Below are positions 4,894 through 7,737 of a DNA stretch of 7,737 nucleotides, in pieces. The notes under the pieces were generated by a model. That model was not told the origin of the DNA. It did no database searches and saw nothing but the letters and a program-made list of their open reading frames with translations. The position numbers and the translations under genes are program-made. Source of the stretch: SIG299 sp964632165 (GTDB lineage Bacteria > Bacillota > Clostridia > Lachnospirales > Lachnospiraceae); assembly GCA_964632165.1 (NCBI GenBank), contig CAZWCZ010000052.1, forward strand, positions 1 to 7,737, read 5' to 3'. Numbering within the stretch: position 1 is the stretch's first letter; every line of letters begins with the position of its first letter.

Positions 4894-6369
4894 ATGTCAA
4901 ATAATATCACGGAAAACACAGAAAATCGGCTTGTGTACATACCGATAAACGAACTTTATCCTCACCCTGACAATCCTCGAAAAGATCTCGGCGACCTTTC
5001 GGAACTTGCCGAGAGTATTAAGGTCAAGGGTGTAATGCAAAACTTGACCGTCGTTCCTCGTGCAGAGGGCGGATATACCGTAATCATCGGACACAGACGC
5101 ATGGGCGCATCGAAACTTGCGGGGCTTACCGAACTCCCCTGTGTCATTACCGAGATGTCTGAACAAGAGCAGGTCGGCACGATGCTTTTAGAAAATATGC
5201 AACGTTCCGATTTAACGGTGTATGAGCAGGCGCAAGGCTTTCAAATGATGCTTGACTTTGGCGAAAGCCTTGACAGTATCGCCGAAAAAACAGGCTTCTC
5301 CAAATCTACCGTCCGCCGCAGAATCAAGTTGGCAGAACTTGACGGTGACAAGTTGAAAAAGGTATCTGCGAGGCAAATAACTCTTGAAGATCTTGACCGT
5401 CTAAGCAAAATTGAAAGTGTAGATAAGCGAAACGAACTTTTGGACACAATAGGCACTTCTAATTTTGAATGGAAATACAAGCAAGCACTTACACACCAGG
5501 AAGAAGAAAAAGATTGCGAGCGTTGGAGAGCGGTACTAATTGAAAAGGGCTTAACCGAAATTTCTTATAACGACACATTCGGTAATGATAAGTATTGCAG
5601 TAGCAATCGCCCTTATATCAGATGTTCAACCATTGCACCAAACGAATTTGTCATTGACGAGGATATGCAGTTCTTCGCCTTCGATCGCGGAACAGCATAT
5701 TTCCGCAGAGAGCGAAATGCCGATGACAATGCAAAATCGGCGGCATATCAGAGACGGGCGGAAAGACAACGCACTCGCAAAAGTGCTCTCGAAGAAGCGA
5801 GCAAGAGAGCCTATGAGCTGCGGCATGAGTTCGTTATGGGCATTACCGAAGCCGCAGCCAAAAAGGCATTTGCAACAATCGTGGAATTCGATCTTTGCAA
5901 AGATTGGGAAAAGGGCGACAATTACGGGTATTGGAGCAACGTCTACGATACAACAAACTTTCCCGGCAGAGATCCCGATAAGACAGGCTATGCGACAATC
6001 GCTCAGCAAGTTATAGACAGTCCATACAGAACATTGCTTCGTCATGCCTATACACGTCATTCGGACAGCGCTAATCTAACTTATTACGATTACAACTGCG
6101 ATTGGCGCGAGAACAAGCGTCTTGATTTGATTTATACTCTTCTTGAAAAACTCGGATATGAAATTTCCGATGAAGAACTCAGTTTGATTGGCGGTAGCAA
6201 TCCGCTGTTTGAACGTGAAAAAGAGGATGAAGCGGAAGAACCAGACGAAAGCGAAATGACAGAATCGGAGATTGTTGAAAACAATGATTCTGCGAACAAG
6301 GGAGAAATGCTTGAGCCTAAAAAAGATGTTGTCGAACAGCTCAAAGAGATGTACGGCGCGGACGAATAA
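4894..6369 (+). CDS. ParB/Spo0J-like domain protein with a long C-terminal extension
   Basis: The N-terminal 150 residues form a ParB-like core. LVYIPINELYPHPDNPRK opens it, and IIGHRRMGA (64-72) is the GERR-type box that in ParB proteins binds and hydrolyses CTP. Then come ENMQRSDLTVYEQAQGF (100-116) and a helix-turn-helix at about 127-145 (DSIAEKTGFSKSTVRRRI). The remaining 340 residues are unlike chromosomal ParB. They include an aromatic, Cys-containing region (225-275), a basic helix (282-312), a stretch rich in Tyr, Trp and Asp (332-405), and an acidic tail (440-470). There is no parA gene beside it, so classic partition is unlikely. Phage proteins of this type are often assumed to act in DNA binding, replication or transcription, without clear proof. 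At 491 residues it is longer than a typical ParB (about 280-330). Start ATG has AAGGAG seven bases upstream. Confidence 0.85.
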   Translation: MSNNITENTENRLVYIPINELYPHPDNPRKDLGDLSELAESIKVKGVMQNLTVVPRAEGGYTVIIGHRRMGASKLAGLTELPCVITEMSEQEQVGTMLLENMQRSDLTVYEQAQGFQMMLDFGESLDSIAEKTGFSKSTVRRRIKLAELDGDKLKKVSARQITLEDLDRLSKIESVDKRNELLDTIGTSNFEWKYKQALTHQEEEKDCERWRAVLIEKGLTEISYNDTFGNDKYCSSNRPYIRCSTIAPNEFVIDEDMQFFAFDRGTAYFRRERNADDNAKSAAYQRRAERQRTRKSALEEASKRAYELRHEFVMGITEAAAKKAFATIVEFDLCKDWEKGDNYGYWSNVYDTTNFPGRDPDKTGYATIAQQVIDSPYRTLLRHAYTRHSDSANLTYYDYNCDWRENKRLDLIYTLLEKLGYEISDEELSLIGGSNPLFEREKEDEAEEPDESEMTESEIVENNDSANKGEMLEPKKDVVEQLKEMYGADE

Positions 6370-6371
6370 CT

Positions 6372-7214
6372 ATGGCTACAATTCGATATATCAACAACGA
6401 CCACAAGGAATTTCAAAAGGATTTCGACATTCTCTGCAAAACACGTCAGCGTTGGGAAGTGTGGAGCGATTTTGTACATATGGCAGCATACTCAATATCG
6501 AATGCCGTTGACACCATACACCGCGAAAAACGCGAAGACGAATACTTGAAAATTGCATCGCGCTACACCGCTACGGAGTTGGAGGCGGTAGCCCGTCTCC
6601 TCTCTATGACGGTTGTCGCATTGGAAGAAAACCCGAATCAAGATTTTCTCGGAGAGTTGTACATGAGGCTTGAACTCGGAAATGCCAATGCCGGTCAATT
6701 CTTCACCCCGTATTGCGTAAGCAAAATGATGGCGGTTATGAATGTTGGCACAGCGACAAACGAGCTTGAACGAAAAGGATATATCTCTGTGAGCGATTGT
6801 TGCGTAGGCGGTGGTGCTATGTTAATTGCATTCGCCAATGCTTGTAGAGACAATAGCGTGAATTATCAACGTAATGTGCTTTTTGTCGGTCAAGACATTG
6901 ACCATACGGTAGGAATGATGGCATACATACAACTCTCGCTCTTGGGGTGTCCCGGTTACATCGTTATCGGCAATAGTTTGACAGAACCGCTGACGGCGGA
7001 TCCGCTTTATGCACCTATGGAGAGGGAGACATACATTACACCGTTTTACTGTTCTACGATATGGAACACTCGGAGGATCCTGCGAGCCGTAGATGCTATA
7101 TTCAAAATCGTTCCATCAGAACCGCGAGAAGAGCCGATACAGAAAATCGCGCCAAAGGCAAAAGCCAAAATTTCCGAATCTGTTCAGATAAGCATATTCG
7201 ATATGGAGGTCTGA
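6372..7214 (+). CDS. Phage N-6 DNA methylase-like protein (HsdM-type fold), catalytic motif IV not seen
   Basis: The protein resembles the phage branch of type I style N-6 adenine methylases. It has an N-terminal helical part with RWEVWSDFVHMAAYSISNAVD (27-47). Next is the highly typical DFLGELYMRLELGNANAGQFFTP (91-113), whose last part is motif X for S-adenosylmethionine binding. SDCCVGGGAMLIAFA (141-155) is a motif I variant, and FVGQDID (171-177) carries the acidic residue of motif II. After IVIGNSL there is EPLTADPLYAP where an (N/D/S)PP(Y/F) motif would be expected, so catalysis is uncertain. The length (280) is about half that of HsdM, and no specificity or restriction subunit is nearby. 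It could be an orphan methylase protecting phage DNA, or a binding-only relative. The start has no clear Shine-Dalgarno site and lies two bases after the ParB-like gene, so it is probably translated by coupling. Confidence 0.75.
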   Translation: MATIRYINNDHKEFQKDFDILCKTRQRWEVWSDFVHMAAYSISNAVDTIHREKREDEYLKIASRYTATELEAVARLLSMTVVALEENPNQDFLGELYMRLELGNANAGQFFTPYCVSKMMAVMNVGTATNELERKGYISVSDCCVGGGAMLIAFANACRDNSVNYQRNVLFVGQDIDHTVGMMAYIQLSLLGCPGYIVIGNSLTEPLTADPLYAPMERETYITPFYCSTIWNTRRILRAVDAIFKIVPSEPREEPIQKIAPKAKAKISESVQISIFDMEV

Positions 7215-7215
7215 T

Positions 7216-7737
7216 ATGGGAAAAGGAAAGAAGTGGACGCGAGAGGAAGAAGAACAACTTGCAGAGGAATGGGGAATATACAGTGCGGACGCGATTGCTA
7301 AACATCTTGACCGCACACGAGACGCTATTATCGTAAGAGTTGCACGGCTTGGCTTGGGTGCTCACCTTGAAAATTCGTCAAAAATTTCATTCAGTATACT
7401 ACTCAAGGAGCTTGGGTATTCAGGAGGCTACGAGGAACGGTTAAAGCGATTTGAGGCCGCAGGGCTTAAAATCCATATGCAACGTGTTAAGGACTGTTCT
7501 TTCAGAATGGTAGATATAGACGAGTTTTGGGAATTTGCCGAGAACAACAAGCACCTGATAGATTTTTCTCGCCTTGATGAAAATGCACTTGGTGCCGAGC
7601 CTGTTTGGGTAAAAGCAAAGCGTACAGAGGATTTCAAGAGAAAGTTCGCAGTAAAGCCCAACAATACGAAATGGAGCGAAACGGATGACAAAGAACTTTT
7701 GCGATTGCTCCGCGCATATCGTTACACTTATCCCGAA
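7216..7737 (+). CDS. Myb/SANT-like helix-turn-helix phage protein, 3' end cut by the window
   Basis: An open frame runs from ATG 7216 to the right edge (174 residues, no stop), with GGAGGT at 7205-7210 five bases before the start. Residues 6-48 (KWTREEEEQLAEEWG, then SADAIAKHLDRTRDAIIVRVARLGLG) form a Myb/SANT-like helix-turn-helix. The middle part (60-145) has FRMVDIDEFWEFAENN and a hydrophobic DFSRLDENALG. At 152 a second unit starts with KWSETDDKELLRLL, again Myb-like, and is cut by the edge. Two such repeats around a central region are known in phage proteins of clostridia, where they are annotated as DNA-binding proteins or regulators without a defined role. It overlaps nothing and lies one base after the methylase stop, so it is probably in the same transcript. 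Confidence 0.75.
   Translation, partial: MGKGKKWTREEEEQLAEEWGIYSADAIAKHLDRTRDAIIVRVARLGLGAHLENSSKISFSILLKELGYSGGYEERLKRFEAAGLKIHMQRVKDCSFRMVDIDEFWEFAENNKHLIDFSRLDENALGAEPVWVKAKRTEDFKRKFAVKPNNTKWSETDDKELLRLLRAYRYTYPE

Noticed and set aside
4377..4940. Minus-strand open frame of 187 codons across rusA
   Set aside because: It covers a certain RusA gene in antisense, spans the intergenic gap, and its product is low-quality, Cys/Leu/Arg-rich sequence without family features.
5585..6060. Open frames in other phases within the ParB-like gene (143 codons plus, 144 codons minus)
   Set aside because: Both lie inside the continuous ParB-like frame, lack ribosome sites, and show no domain features.
6372..7214. 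Type I restriction-modification system
   Set aside because: No HsdS or HsdR gene is adjacent and the protein is far shorter than HsdM; a solitary phage methylase-like protein fits better.

Overview
The window reads as the early recombination and replication region of a tailed phage or integrated prophage of a Firmicutes host, most likely a gut clostridial lineage. This rests on gene content and order: a Sak4-like ATPase, a PD-(D/E)XK nuclease, a NinB-like protein, SSB, a phage replisome organizer, a G39P-type helicase loader, RusA, a ParB-like protein, an N-6 methylase-like protein and a Myb/SANT-like protein. Strong AGGAGG-type ribosome sites and moderate GC content fit the same host group. 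No integrase, attachment site, structural gene, tRNA or rRNA is visible, so a free phage cannot be told from a prophage. Host assignment is inference.

Layout: all twelve genes lie on the + strand and fill almost the whole window. Positions 3-1968 hold the recombination block (ATPase missing its 5' end, nuclease, NinB-like protein). Positions 1955-2420 hold two small unrecognised genes. Positions 2417-4425 hold the replication block: SSB with an intact acidic tip, the replisome organizer and the helicase loader. RusA, a Holliday-junction resolvase, follows at 4422-4841. After the only real gap (52 bp, 4842-4893) come the ParB-like protein (4894-6369), the methylase-like protein (6372-7214) and a DNA-binding protein cut by the right edge (7216-7737). 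There is no gene-free stretch longer than 52 bp.

How the genes may work together: the ATPase and nuclease probably act with SSB in single-strand annealing or strand-exchange recombination. The organizer binds the phage origin, and the loader brings in a DnaB-type helicase, which is not encoded here. RusA resolves branched intermediates. ParB-like, methylase-like and Myb-like proteins are common followers in such phages, and their roles here are not established. Most junctions up to RusA overlap by 1 to 14 bases, so the first nine genes look like one translationally coupled transcript.

The most interesting DNA-level signal is inside the replisome organizer gene, at 3282-3404. A perfect GGGGACA/TGTCCCC inverted repeat and a 12-bp-spaced direct repeat are followed by a purine- and AT-rich repeat tract and then a second perfect hairpin. 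This is a plausible phage replication origin. I did not find an obviously new multi-gene system; the module is conventional, with some odd details listed under findings.
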